Part shown: positions 23,992 through 32,878 of the stretch, in pieces | How positions within the stretch are numbered: the first letter of the stretch is position 1 | How the letters are laid out: every line of letters starts with the position of its first letter | Assembly: GCA_964371155.1 (NCBI GenBank) | Contig: CAYJLI010000013.1 | Span: 1 to 43,647 of the forward strand | DNA from: CAYJEQ01 sp964371155 | GTDB taxonomy: Bacteria; Bacillota; Clostridia; Oscillospirales; Ruminococcaceae | DNA length: 43,647 bases | Direction of reading: 5' to 3' | Notes under the pieces: model-generated | Seen by the model: only the letters and a program-made list of their open reading frames with translations | The model's database searches: none | What the model was told of the DNA's origin: nothing | Translations under genes and position numbers: made by a program

Positions 23992-25408
23992 AATGTTTGG
24001 CACAAAATATGATAAAGCCACAGAGATATTGTGGCTAATAACATTAGTTTCATCTTTTTTTGGAATACTGCTTTTCCCAGTGACGATAGGAAGTTTAGGA
24101 ACATTTTATTTATTTCGAATTGCAATACTGCTAACTGCACTTCTATTTTTTATTAAGGCAATATACTGCAAATTTGATTTTGTCGGAGAAAAGTCCAAAT
24201 TAATTAAATCAGTATATATTTTATTTGTATGTATGATTTGTTATTCTATTTACTCAGTCTTTATTGCGTTAAATTTTTCATTCACTCTTTCAAGAGTAAT
24301 GAATTTATTTTTTGATATATTATTTTGTTTTTTAGCAATATACTTTATACCACAGAATTTTAAGCTTAATATAAAAATTATAACAGTATCACTTATTACT
24401 CTTCAATTATTAGGAGTTTATGAAACAATTTTTGGTGGCATCTCAAATAACCTTTATGATGGGATGAGTAGATATAGTTTTTTTAGGATACTGCTTTTAC
24501 AGCAGCCGGTAGTAAGTTTTGGAAACACAAATGACTTTAACTCAGCCACCGCAATGATTACTATTATAATAACATGGATACTAATATATTACGGCGATAG
24601 GTTAACTAAATCAGAGAAAAGTAAATCGAATATAATCATCATTATTATTAATTCACTAATGTTTTATTTAGCTTCATGTGGATTATCCACACTAACAAAA
24701 TATGCTATGCTGATACAGCTATCACTGATTTTAATATATGCCATAGTTATTAATAGGAAATTTTTAATGATAGCAATTACAATACTACTGCTATTTGCTT
24801 TTACACATCTTATGCCAACAGCGCAAAAATATCTCATTGAAATTGAAAATAATATCAGTCTCATAATATCAATGCTTGATGAAAATCATGAGTACGAAGT
24901 AAAGGAAACACCAAAAGTATATGGCGAAGAGGTGACACTCTCTCAACAGTTTGATGAAGATGCTACGGGTGGAGTAAGGCTTACGCTAATAAAATACGGT
25001 GTAGATACAATAATTAGTAGTAACTTTTTAGGAGTGGGTCTTGGAAATACTGAAATAATGGCGGCTAATGAAGAAATAATAGAAGAATGGGCTGACAGAG
25101 AAGCTATCAGTTTGCACTGTTTTCCAATTAGAATATTAGCCGACATGGGTGTATTTATTCTCTTGCCTGCATTAGTGGTTTTTGTGTTTGTTTTACAAAA
25201 TGCATATAATGCTATCACTAAAAGCGAGAGGAAAAAGCAAGCAAAATACACATTGCTAATGGGTGCTATTGCTGTATGTACAACATATATATGCCTATCA
25301 ACAGCATCATCTGATGCTCAAGATTTGTTGCCTATGTGGTTGTTTTTTGGATTGGTTATTGCAATAAGCGATAGAATTAATACCCCTAAAAAGGAGGTGC
25401 TAAAATGA
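23984..25408 (+). CDS. O-antigen polymerase/ligase-like membrane protein (Wzy)
   Basis: A 474-residue polytopic membrane protein with about ten to twelve hydrophobic segments and a large extracytoplasmic loop around residues 285-340, as in the O-antigen ligase/polymerase (Wzy_C) family. Family-like sequences are SFGNTNDFNSATAMIT, LGVGLGNTEI and LHCFPIRILADMGVFILLP. In a Wzx/Wzy system this protein links repeat units on the outer face of the membrane. The ATG at 23984 overlaps the end of the preceding gene and has GGAGAGG nine bases upstream; an earlier in-frame ATG at 23966 is less well placed. Only Wzy candidate in the locus. Confidence 0.82.
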   Translation: MAKMFGTKYDKATEILWLITLVSSFFGILLFPVTIGSLGTFYLFRIAILLTALLFFIKAIYCKFDFVGEKSKLIKSVYILFVCMICYSIYSVFIALNFSFTLSRVMNLFFDILFCFLAIYFIPQNFKLNIKIITVSLITLQLLGVYETIFGGISNNLYDGMSRYSFFRILLLQQPVVSFGNTNDFNSATAMITIIITWILIYYGDRLTKSEKSKSNIIIIIINSLMFYLASCGLSTLTKYAMLIQLSLILIYAIVINRKFLMIAITILLLFAFTHLMPTAQKYLIEIENNISLIISMLDENHEYEVKETPKVYGEEVTLSQQFDEDATGGVRLTLIKYGVDTIISSNFLGVGLGNTEIMAANEEIIEEWADREAISLHCFPIRILADMGVFILLPALVVFVFVLQNAYNAITKSERKKQAKYTLLMGAIAVCTTYICLSTASSDAQDLLPMWLFFGLVIAISDRINTPKKEVLK

Positions 25409-26559
25409 ATATATTAGTTATTACCCCTTATTTTGCACCGTATAAAGATGTTGCAAGTCGTAGAATGATCAGTTTAGTAAAATTTTTAATAGCACTAAAC
25501 AATAAAATAACTGTAGTAAAACTGCAAAACGATAACTACCCATCAAATGCTATCGGAGAAGAATATATTGATGGAGCAAGATATATAGAGTTTGATGTTA
25601 AAGGGAAAACCTTTAAAGAAAGTGAAAAAATACTTGAAAACATTTTAGATAATCACTGTGAGCAAAATAGTTATGATATTATTATAGTGAGTTGTGGCCC
25701 GTTTTTCACAGTAACACCTACAAAAAATATAGGACTAAAGTACAATATTCCATATATTATGGATTACAGAGACCTATGGCTTTATAAACACAGACCAAAT
25801 GACACACTAAAGAAATTTTTCGGTAACATTAAATCAATACTCCTGTTTAATAAAGCTGAGAAAGAGGCATTAAAGCACTGTGCAAAATTTGTAAGTGTAA
25901 CTAATGGCTGTGTTAGAATAATGGAAAAACACTACAGTTTTATAAAAGGCAAAACAAGCTGCATATATAATGGTTATGAAGAAGAGATTGTAGAAGAAAA
26001 GATTAATAATACAATTAGTGAGGGAAAGTATAATTTAGTAATTTTTGGGAAGTTATCTTATTATTCAGAAGAAAAAGCAAATCTATTAATCAAAGCTATA
26101 GCCCAACTTATCAATACGGGTTATGACATATCGATAACACATATCGGAAAAGAAGAGCCTGTGATTAAGCGTATTCTTAGTGAAAATGCAATATCATCTG
26201 AAAGGTATAGGTGCTTAGGTCTGGTAGATTATGCATCTGGAATGGCACATCTCAAAAATTCAGATGTAAGTATTTCTGTTATAGATTTCAAAATAGGATT
26301 AGGCACAAAATTATTTGATTATATTCGTATTAATAAGCCAATAGTTGCACTTGCGCCACCAGATAGTGAATATGAAGAAATTCTAAGCCAATATGAAAAT
26401 GCTTTTATATGTCAAACATTAGAGGATATAACTAATGCTTTAGAGAAAATTTTTAGTGAAGACATTAAAGTCTTAGCAACAAATAATACGGAGCAGTATT
26501 CAAGAAAGATGCAAAATGAAATATATTATAAATTGATAGAAAGTTCTCTTGCAGAATAA
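25405..26559 (+). CDS. Glycosyltransferase (GT-B fold)
   Basis: A 384-residue protein opening NILVITPYFAPYKDVASRRM, a common start of GT4-type enzymes, followed by IMDYRDLWLYKHRPND. The C-terminal half holds NLVIFGKLSYYSEEKANLLIKAIAQL, ITHIGKEEP, and GLGTKLFDYIRINKPIVAL, equivalent to the donor-binding KxxEYxxxxKPVI region. It overlaps the polymerase gene by four bases and has a strong AAAGGAGG site inside it. Very AT-rich. Specificity unknown. Confidence 0.83.
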   Translation: MNILVITPYFAPYKDVASRRMISLVKFLIALNNKITVVKLQNDNYPSNAIGEEYIDGARYIEFDVKGKTFKESEKILENILDNHCEQNSYDIIIVSCGPFFTVTPTKNIGLKYNIPYIMDYRDLWLYKHRPNDTLKKFFGNIKSILLFNKAEKEALKHCAKFVSVTNGCVRIMEKHYSFIKGKTSCIYNGYEEEIVEEKINNTISEGKYNLVIFGKLSYYSEEKANLLIKAIAQLINTGYDISITHIGKEEPVIKRILSENAISSERYRCLGLVDYASGMAHLKNSDVSISVIDFKIGLGTKLFDYIRINKPIVALAPPDSEYEEILSQYENAFICQTLEDITNALEKIFSEDIKVLATNNTEQYSRKMQNEIYYKLIESSLAE

Positions 26560-26636
26560 TAAAAACATAGAAAAAGCGGTGAAGGATTATCAAAAATAAC
26601 TTTGAGAAATTATTTAAAAATGTATTTGGGTATTCT

Positions 26637-28010
26637 ATGGTTCCGATTTTAAACTATATAATATCCTTTATTTCAGTGCCTATTACTACAAGGCTCATAC
26701 AACCCGAAGAAATGGGCAAAATTAATTTTGTAATTTCTAATTCACAGACAGTGTTGCTTTTTATTTTAATAGGGCTTGATCAAGCTTTCTTTAGATTTTA
26801 CTATGAGCAGAAAAATAGTAAAGATAAAAGAATGCTCTTTACATCATGTATTGCAGTACCAATATTTGCAATAGCAGCAATAGCTATTGTGTTATTGCCA
26901 TTTAGCAAAGATATAGCCTTTTTCTTGATTGGAATAAGGGATGAAGTGTATTATCTATCCTTTATTACTATAATAATATTTAATATTATTAGCAGATACC
27001 TAACTATGTCATATAGATTAGAAGAAAAGCCACTTATCTATTTAGTTCACAGTGTTTTCATCACCCTGCTTACAAAAACAATGCTAATCATTACAGGAGT
27101 TATGAACCCCACAGCCGAATTTTATCTAAATATAATTATAATACAAAATGTATTAGTTGCAGCAATACTACTAATCTTAAACCATAGAAAGCTTTATCTA
27201 AAGGGGTCAAGAAAGTATTTTACTGAAAACAAAAATCAGCTTTTTTCATATGCGCTACCACTTCTGCCAGATACGATGATTACCTCGCTAAACACCTACC
27301 TTGTCAATATGTTTATAGCGTTTAAACTAAGCTATGCACAGCTGGGAATTTATAGTGCTGCTACTGCAATTGTAGGCACAATATCTGTTATACAATTATC
27401 AATAAATTTAATTTTAGGGCCGTACATCCTTAAAAACTATAAAAATGAAAATCACCATTTTTGGCTTATCCATAAGGTGGTAGCAATTATTTTATCATTG
27501 ATGTCAATAGGTGTTGTTATAATTCAACCAATTTTCTTGATGCTATTGGGAGAAGAATATAGAGAGGCATCTAAAATATTTGCTTTACTTCTATGCACTC
27601 CAATATTTTATACATTAACAGAAACTACCTATATGGGGTTTGCTATCATGAAAAAGAACAATAAGCGTGTAATTAGTAGTGCCATTGCATTAGTGATGAA
27701 TCTAATTATGCTATCAATTTTGTATTTTGTTCCCGATATTGATATTCTATATGTTACTGTTGTTACGGCTATAAATGCATTTATTTTAATGATGGCAAAA
27801 ACTATATTAGCACAAAAACTTTTTAAAACATTAGAAAACTACAATTATATATTCCTAACAGCGGGGGTAATAATAGCTTGTGCATTAATCAATGTTAATG
27901 TAGAAGGAATTGCAAGATATGTATATCTTTTGCTTTGTGCTACAGTAGTTTTGCTAATTAGCAGAAGAGATATTAAGTCCATATATCAAATTTTTGTAAA
28001 AGGTGAATAA
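26637..28010 (+). CDS. Polysaccharide flippase (Wzx, MOP/MVF superfamily)
   Basis: A polytopic protein of at least 457 residues with about twelve to fourteen hydrophobic helices, of the PST/Wzx family that flips undecaprenyl-linked repeat units across the membrane. PITTRLIQPEEMGKINFVIS near the start is the usual helix 1-loop sequence, and ALPLLPDTMITSLNTYLVNMFI opens the second half. The first ATG in frame (26637) falls inside the expected first helix. The frame stays open upstream to 26583 and encodes an amphipathic lead-in (IIKNNFEKLFKNVFGYS) like that of homologues, but contains no ATG, GTG or TTG. Initiation may therefore be non-canonical (ATT/ATC behind GGTGAAGG), or a base may be wrong. 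Confidence 0.85.
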   Translation: MVPILNYIISFISVPITTRLIQPEEMGKINFVISNSQTVLLFILIGLDQAFFRFYYEQKNSKDKRMLFTSCIAVPIFAIAAIAIVLLPFSKDIAFFLIGIRDEVYYLSFITIIIFNIISRYLTMSYRLEEKPLIYLVHSVFITLLTKTMLIITGVMNPTAEFYLNIIIIQNVLVAAILLILNHRKLYLKGSRKYFTENKNQLFSYALPLLPDTMITSLNTYLVNMFIAFKLSYAQLGIYSAATAIVGTISVIQLSINLILGPYILKNYKNENHHFWLIHKVVAIILSLMSIGVVIIQPIFLMLLGEEYREASKIFALLLCTPIFYTLTETTYMGFAIMKKNNKRVISSAIALVMNLIMLSILYFVPDIDILYVTVVTAINAFILMMAKTILAQKLFKTLENYNYIFLTAGVIIACALINVNVEGIARYVYLLLCATVVLLISRRDIKSIYQIFVKGE

Positions 28011-28011
28011 A

Positions 28012-29157
28012 ATGAATGAAAAAATCTTGCTAATAGGAAATGTTGATTCTATTTTTATATATAAATACATAAAAAATGTTTTGTATAATAATAATTTTGA
28101 TATATATTTAATCACGCAGACTAAAGGTGGAAGCAAGTTTTTAGATGATGTGATTGCTTTAGGAGTTACAGTCATTGATTATGATGCGGAGATAAGTGGA
28201 CTCATATGGAAAATCCCCAAACTAAGGGGATGGGTGAGGAAGTATGTATATAAAACAAAAATGCAAAAATTCTTAAAAGCAGAAAAATTTGAGCATGTTC
28301 ATATACATTATGTGGGTAGTTGGTTAGAAAAGTATAATATTGACTATATACATAAATATACTAAGAATTTAATATGTACTTTTTGGGGCTCAGATTTATT
28401 GCGAAGTGAAGCAACAAACTTTAAAATTAATCTACTAAAAAGTGCTCAAAAAATATCACTTGGAGCCAAAGCACAAATTGATATTTTTAAAGAAAAATAT
28501 GGCGATGAGCTTAGCGAAAAACTATATATAAACTACTTCGGGACGGATATATTTGAAGCCGTGGACTATATAAAGAAAACTTATACCCCAAAAAGCTGCA
28601 AAGAATATTTTGGGTGCGAGAGTGATAAGAAAGTTATAACAATAGGGTATAACGCCTCAGCCGCACAACAACATGATAAAGTGATAGAAGCTATTAGTAA
28701 ATTACCAAAGAGTATTCTAAATGATGTAAACATTATTCTTCCATTTACCTATGGTGAATTAGAAGAAGGGTATATGGAAAAAATACAGGGCTTATGTGAA
28801 AAATTAGAATGTAGGTATATTATTTTAAGAGATTTTTTAAATTCTAATCAAATGTCAAAATTATGCATGGCTACTGATGTGTTTGTGCATGCACAAACTA
28901 CCGATGCTTTTTCTGCGAGTGTTGCACAACATCTTTATATTGAAAGCAATATAGTTATTAACAATGCTAACATTCCATATAAAGAGTATAAAGAATGGGA
29001 TATAGATTATTTTGAGTACACTGATTTTTCTGATATTCCCAAATTGATTGAGCAAAATATATATAAGGAATATAAGGGGAAGAATAGGAATAAACTAAAA
29101 GAAAATTTATCGGATACTAATCAAGCTGCAAAATGGCTGAAATTATACAATAGATAA
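28012..29157 (+). CDS. Glycosyltransferase, possibly GT56 (WecF)-like
   Basis: A 381-residue protein of GT-B type. The N-terminal half contains VHIHYVGSWLEKY and CTFWGSDLLRS. The C-terminal half has ITIGYNASAAQQHDKVIEAI, IILPFTYGE and DVFVHAQTTDAFSASV, a layout resembling the TDP-Fuc4NAc transferases of family GT56 (GNS..H..A..., P..Y). That family assignment is tentative. The ATG at 28012 follows AAGGTG with six bases; a GTG at 28003 overlaps the flippase stop and lies within the ribosome site. Last gene of the polysaccharide locus, directly followed by a terminator. Confidence 0.75.
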   Translation: MNEKILLIGNVDSIFIYKYIKNVLYNNNFDIYLITQTKGGSKFLDDVIALGVTVIDYDAEISGLIWKIPKLRGWVRKYVYKTKMQKFLKAEKFEHVHIHYVGSWLEKYNIDYIHKYTKNLICTFWGSDLLRSEATNFKINLLKSAQKISLGAKAQIDIFKEKYGDELSEKLYINYFGTDIFEAVDYIKKTYTPKSCKEYFGCESDKKVITIGYNASAAQQHDKVIEAISKLPKSILNDVNIILPFTYGELEEGYMEKIQGLCEKLECRYIILRDFLNSNQMSKLCMATDVFVHAQTTDAFSASVAQHLYIESNIVINNANIPYKEYKEWDIDYFEYTDFSDIPKLIEQNIYKEYKGKNRNKLKENLSDTNQAAKWLKLYNR

Positions 29158-29197
29158 AAAAAGACTATGACAAGAATACCTTGCCATAGTCTTTTTA
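29158..29197 (+). terminator. Terminator of the polysaccharide locus
   Basis: AAAAAGACTATG.CAAG pairs with CTTG.CATAGTCTTTTT with one mismatch and a short loop, running into TTTTTAGTTTT on the plus strand. The left arm begins with an A-run, so it can also work on the minus strand for the convergent DHHW gene that ends at 29215. Confidence 0.85.
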
Positions 29198-29214
29198 GTT
29201 TTAATAGAAAATCT

Positions 29215-30318
29215 TCAGCTAATAGGAGGAGATATTTCCTCAAACATATAACTATCCACCGAATAAGCAAATAATATCTGCTCATACCCGATAATATCAA
29301 GCTCTGAGAGAAGCTCTTTGGTCACTTTCTCAGCATCAACAAAGGTAATTCTCCCATAATGCGGTGCTAAAAATGGGAGGTATGTCAGGGTGTGGGTGTC
29401 GCCAAATACCAAAAGCTCGGTGTTGTATGGCGAAAAAACAGTTATATCAATCATGGTGGCTTCACCGCCTAAAAAGACATCCATCGGATTTCCAAGCTCG
29501 GCGGCGTCTTTAAAGAATAATTCATGGTGGAGCGATACTCCATCATCGTCAAGACGCTCCACTAAATACTCCCTATCATAGCGGTTAAAATGATACAGGC
29601 TGATGCTGTCCTGCCCCACATCTTTATAGGGGGATTTATCATATACATCACCATAAAATGAGAGTACATTGTGCTCAGTATCATATCGCTCGAGGGAATG
29701 GGGTGTGAGCTTTAATCTGCTTGCAAGCTCACGGTATAGATAGTAAGAGCCTGTTGAGGTGAGGTCGGACTGCGTTTTATAATAAAGTGGTAAATCGTGG
29801 CTTGCAAAAAGTGTGGGATATACATCCACAGTGGAAACAATCCCCTCTAAATCACGATAAACATCTTCTATATATTTCTTTTGATTAAATAAAAGCGTGC
29901 TTGAATAGCTTCCGAGCATGTGTTGATTTATACCACAGGAGGTGGGGACAAGCATCATATATGTTGGCACTCGGTATGTGGAGGTGAAATTCTTTATGCC
30001 CTCGGTGTTTAAAAAAGTTATACTCTCATCCTCGGGGGGGATATTCTCAAGCAGATATTCCTCAGTGATAAATATGCCGTTTTGCTCCTCGTAGCCACTC
30101 TCAAATCTCACCTCGATAAGTCCACTTCTTAGCTCGGAATTAAATGGGAATAGCTCTGCTACGAGCAGCTCGAGTGAAGAGAAAAAACTTTGCTTATCCG
30201 AAGTGTCGGGCTGTATGGGTAAACTTGGGTAACTCAGCGCCGCTCGAAAAGAAATTATGGCAGTGGTTATTAAAATCGCAGTTATTATAAAAACTGCAGT
30301 GAGCCTTTTGTGCTTCAT
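29215..30318 (-). CDS. DHHW-family (AlgJ/SGNH-like) exported protein lacking the catalytic residues
   Basis: A 367-residue protein with an N-terminal membrane anchor (about residues 8-27) and an extracytoplasmic domain that aligns along its length with the DHHW/AlgJ family, usual partners of MBOAT proteins in polysaccharide O-acetylation. Conserved framework: YMMLVPTS, the helix before DVYPTL, LPLYYKT, FYGDVYDKS, DVFLGG and LPFLAPHYGRI. The residues that define catalysis are changed: TDHHWT reads TQSDLT (182-187), the GGN asparagine is Glu286, and the nucleophile position GDS is GDT (Thr308). The gene follows a small membrane protein and an MBOAT gene on the same strand. ATG at 30318 has AAGGAGG nine bases upstream. 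Confidence 0.75.
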   Translation of the reverse strand: MKHKRLTAVFIITAILITTAIISFRAALSYPSLPIQPDTSDKQSFFSSLELLVAELFPFNSELRSGLIEVRFESGYEEQNGIFITEEYLLENIPPEDESITFLNTEGIKNFTSTYRVPTYMMLVPTSCGINQHMLGSYSSTLLFNQKKYIEDVYRDLEGIVSTVDVYPTLFASHDLPLYYKTQSDLTSTGSYYLYRELASRLKLTPHSLERYDTEHNVLSFYGDVYDKSPYKDVGQDSISLYHFNRYDREYLVERLDDDGVSLHHELFFKDAAELGNPMDVFLGGEATMIDITVFSPYNTELLVFGDTHTLTYLPFLAPHYGRITFVDAEKVTKELLSELDIIGYEQILFAYSVDSYMFEEISPPIS

Positions 30319-30355
30319 GACTACATCCCTCCTTTCTGCCGAAATTGTAGAGTGT

Positions 30356-30556
30356 TTAATCACTCTCACCCTCATCTTCTGATTCTTGCCGATTTTGCTC
30401 ATCATAAATACTGCCGAGTTTGGCAATAAGAAAATAAAATATTAAAGTTGTAATTGCTCCTAAAGGAGTACTCAAGTCAGCACTTATTCCAAACCCTAAA
30501 TATAATAGCGTAAATACCGCATATGGCACTATAAAAAGCAAAAGAGCCTTTATCAT
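30356..30556 (-). CDS. Small two-helix membrane protein
   Basis: A 66-residue protein with two hydrophobic helices (ALLLFIVPYAVFTLLYLGFGI at about 4-24 and LGAITTLIFYFLIAKLG at about 32-48) and a strongly acidic C-terminal tail rich in Glu, Asp and Ser. No family recognised. A strong GGAGGGAG site precedes the ATG, and the frame fits between the MBOAT and DHHW genes with 37-60 bp gaps, so it is very probably expressed with them. It may be an accessory subunit of that membrane complex, comparable in position to small proteins of the dlt operon; this is inference. Confidence 0.72.
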   Translation of the reverse strand: MIKALLLFIVPYAVFTLLYLGFGISADLSTPLGAITTLIFYFLIAKLGSIYDEQNRQESEDEGESD

Positions 30557-30616
30557 AATGAACTCCCTCCAAATCTTGGAATAAATCTTAAGCCGCTAAA
30601 ATCTTCACAAATGCAT

Positions 30617-31948
30617 TTACACCATAAAAACAACCGATAAAAATAAAAGTAGAAGCGATTGTAAAGAGCTTATTACCTGCCAAGTAGTAGGATAATGTTT
30701 ATCCATGAATTTGGCGGTTACGCTGTAAATACTACTGCAAAGAACTACACATAAAATAAGTGTGCCCATATTTGCACTGAGAAGATAAAGGGTTATATTA
30801 TCGGTTGCCGGTAGGTCCGATAGATTAAACATCGATCGTATATAAAATATCGCCTCAGGTATGCTTGAGGCAGTAATGAACACAAATGAGAATATTGTCA
30901 CACAGAATGTCATCATCCTGCTTATGAAATCGGGTGTGTTTTTAACGATAAATGGATAGAGATACTGCTCCCCTATAATAAATAATGCGAGATAAATTCC
31001 CCATAATAGATAGTTTGGAGTAATTCCATACCAGAGGGAAATGAGCATGCTTACCAAAATTATATTGAGCGAAGCAGAGAGGAAGCCACCGCTTTTTTCG
31101 CCGAGTTGCATATAGACATATTTTCGCACAAACTGATTTATCGTGATATTAAATCGGGCAAAAAACTCATCCACACTGCGGGACATAAACGGATAATAAA
31201 AGCTCACAGGTAGTTTAAATGAAAACAGATATGCAATTGCTTGCGCCATGTCAAAATAGGCGGAGAGTGTAAAATAAAGAGAAAATGTAAAGCTTATCAC
31301 CAAAAGCCATATGCCGAGCACCGAAGAATTCGAGTGGCTAATTTGGGCTAAATCGGTGTAGAGACGGCGCACACTGTCTGCAAGTATCACTTTCTTGGCA
31401 ACTGCGGAAATAAGCATTACAGCACCTTTGCTTATTGAGGTAAGCGAGGGGTGAACTTCTTTAATAGGGTAGCGAATTTCGCCAAACCTCACAAAAGGCC
31501 CATAAAATATCTTGCCGAAAAACAGGCTGTAAACTGCATACAAAAGGAGATTTTTCTCAGCTTCGAGCTCTTTTTTGTATATGTCCACTGAGTAGCTTAT
31601 ACCGCAGAGTGCAACCACCATTACACCTGCTACGGCAATGCCACTTTCAGTTAGAATAACACTGAAATAGCTAAATATTGCAAGGTTTTTTATCACATTA
31701 ATGACTGTAAAGAACAATGCAGTTTTTTTAATTTTGCGTTTTGAAAGCCTGCCTATAAGTAAGCCGAAAATATAGTCGGTAAATGTCATTACAAGAAGGA
31801 TGTATATATTTGCCTCGGAAAGAGTGAGGTAGAATGCAAGGGAAATTATCAAAAGTGAAACATATTTATATTTATTGGGTGAGAAATAGTAAAAAGCCAT
31901 TGAGAGTGGCAAAAAGAAAAATATAAAGGTTAAACTAAAAAACTCCAA
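30617..31948 (-). CDS. MBOAT (AlgI-like) membrane protein lacking the conserved histidines
   Basis: A 443-residue polytopic protein with the full AlgI framework: EFFSLTFIFFFLPLS at the start, GISYSVDIYKKE, the re-entrant region FFGKIFYGPFVRF, KKVILADSVRRL, YFDMAQAIAYLFSFKLP, SFYYPFMSRSVDEFF and VRKYVYMQLG. MBOAT enzymes move acyl groups across the membrane to a polysaccharide or teichoic acid. Here the WHIS-type histidine is Asn (FNIT, residue 267) and the catalytic WHG histidine is Tyr (LWYG, residue 307). The histidine of the following LWGLYHGL segment is also absent (LWGIYLAL). Start is TTG at 31948, eight bases after AGGAGG; a GTG three codons upstream lies inside the ribosome site. Confidence 0.85.
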   Translation of the reverse strand: MEFFSLTFIFFFLPLSMAFYYFSPNKYKYVSLLIISLAFYLTLSEANIYILLVMTFTDYIFGLLIGRLSKRKIKKTALFFTVINVIKNLAIFSYFSVILTESGIAVAGVMVVALCGISYSVDIYKKELEAEKNLLLYAVYSLFFGKIFYGPFVRFGEIRYPIKEVHPSLTSISKGAVMLISAVAKKVILADSVRRLYTDLAQISHSNSSVLGIWLLVISFTFSLYFTLSAYFDMAQAIAYLFSFKLPVSFYYPFMSRSVDEFFARFNITINQFVRKYVYMQLGEKSGGFLSASLNIILVSMLISLWYGITPNYLLWGIYLALFIIGEQYLYPFIVKNTPDFISRMMTFCVTIFSFVFITASSIPEAIFYIRSMFNLSDLPATDNITLYLLSANMGTLILCVVLCSSIYSVTAKFMDKHYPTTWQVISSLQSLLLLFLSVVFMV

Positions 31949-32137
31949 AGCAGACACCTCCTATTATAAAATATTTCGAAAAAATTATGGTGTTGCCACC
32001 TGCAATCTAAATTTGCTTTATTAAATCTTAGTCAAAATTATAGCTGAGTGAAAGCATTTTGCTCTCATTACCACATTTGTAGCTTGCCCACCCGAAAAAA
32101 GGGAATTATAAATATTCTCACAATTAAATCCTAATTT

Positions 32138-32737
32138 TTAACGCCCTAATTCATCCTTAACTTCTTCTAAAACCTTACTGTATTCTTCATAACTCATAAG
32201 TGAATTTAGCACGCTCACTAAAGAATTGCTGGAAAGGCGTCTTGGCAGGGAGAGCTTTTCAAGGAGTGCACGGCGAATATCGCTACTGTTATCAGCGCCC
32301 GATATGCCATCGGTGATAAAGTCCTGCTTTGTGATTAGCCTTGTAGGAGCTGAAGTGGTGCAGGAAATTACGCCTGAAGCAGCAAGAGCGTCCATTATCA
32401 CTTCTTTAGGCACACCCTCAACACCTAAAGTGCCCTCGGCAGAAGGGGAGGCTTTTCGGTGCTCTTTCCCTGGGATATCTGGGATGTAGACATGGGTTAT
32501 TTTGCCCTCTTTTATAGCACCTTTAAGATAGTTTCGGATTTTAAATCCAGCCATGTCGGAATCAGTGAAGATAATAAGGCCGTTTTCTTTGGCAAGGCGC
32601 CTGAGCAAGGCAAGCATTTCTTTATCCTTAAATATCCTATATCCGCCAAGCTCGATTATATTTGCATCGATTATAGAGCTAAGCTTTGATTTGTCGTACC
32701 TGCCCTCTACAACCACGGTTTCGGTTAATTTTATCAT
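32138..32737 (-). CDS. rnmV: Ribonuclease M5 (5S rRNA maturase)
   Basis: A 199-residue Toprim-domain nuclease that trims 5S rRNA precursors within a ribosomal protein L18 complex. Motifs: VVVEGRYDKSKL with the catalytic glutamate, IIFTDSDMAGFKIRNYL with the DxD, and PGKEHRKASPSAEGTLGVEG, which is specific to RNase M5. The C-terminal half is the usual small helical domain ending LNSLMSYEEYSKVLEEV. I chose the ATG at 32735-32737, preceded by AAAGGA; the longer frame starting at 32815 adds residues absent from the family. Neighbours: holA upstream (141 bp), and a 190-bp gap before the MBOAT gene in which I see no convincing promoter or terminator. Confidence 0.94.
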   Translation of the reverse strand: MIKLTETVVVEGRYDKSKLSSIIDANIIELGGYRIFKDKEMLALLRRLAKENGLIIFTDSDMAGFKIRNYLKGAIKEGKITHVYIPDIPGKEHRKASPSAEGTLGVEGVPKEVIMDALAASGVISCTTSAPTRLITKQDFITDGISGADNSSDIRRALLEKLSLPRRLSSNSLVSVLNSLMSYEEYSKVLEEVKDELGR

Positions 32738-32878
32738 ATATGAGGAGTCCTTTCTAAGGGCTTTGCAGTCCAATGTTTTGTGACGACTACACCCTGTTAG
32801 AAAACTATTCTGCATACTGCATCTACTTCTCCACCACTATATAGATAATAATTGCAGAGAAAAAGCGCTTTAAGTCTT

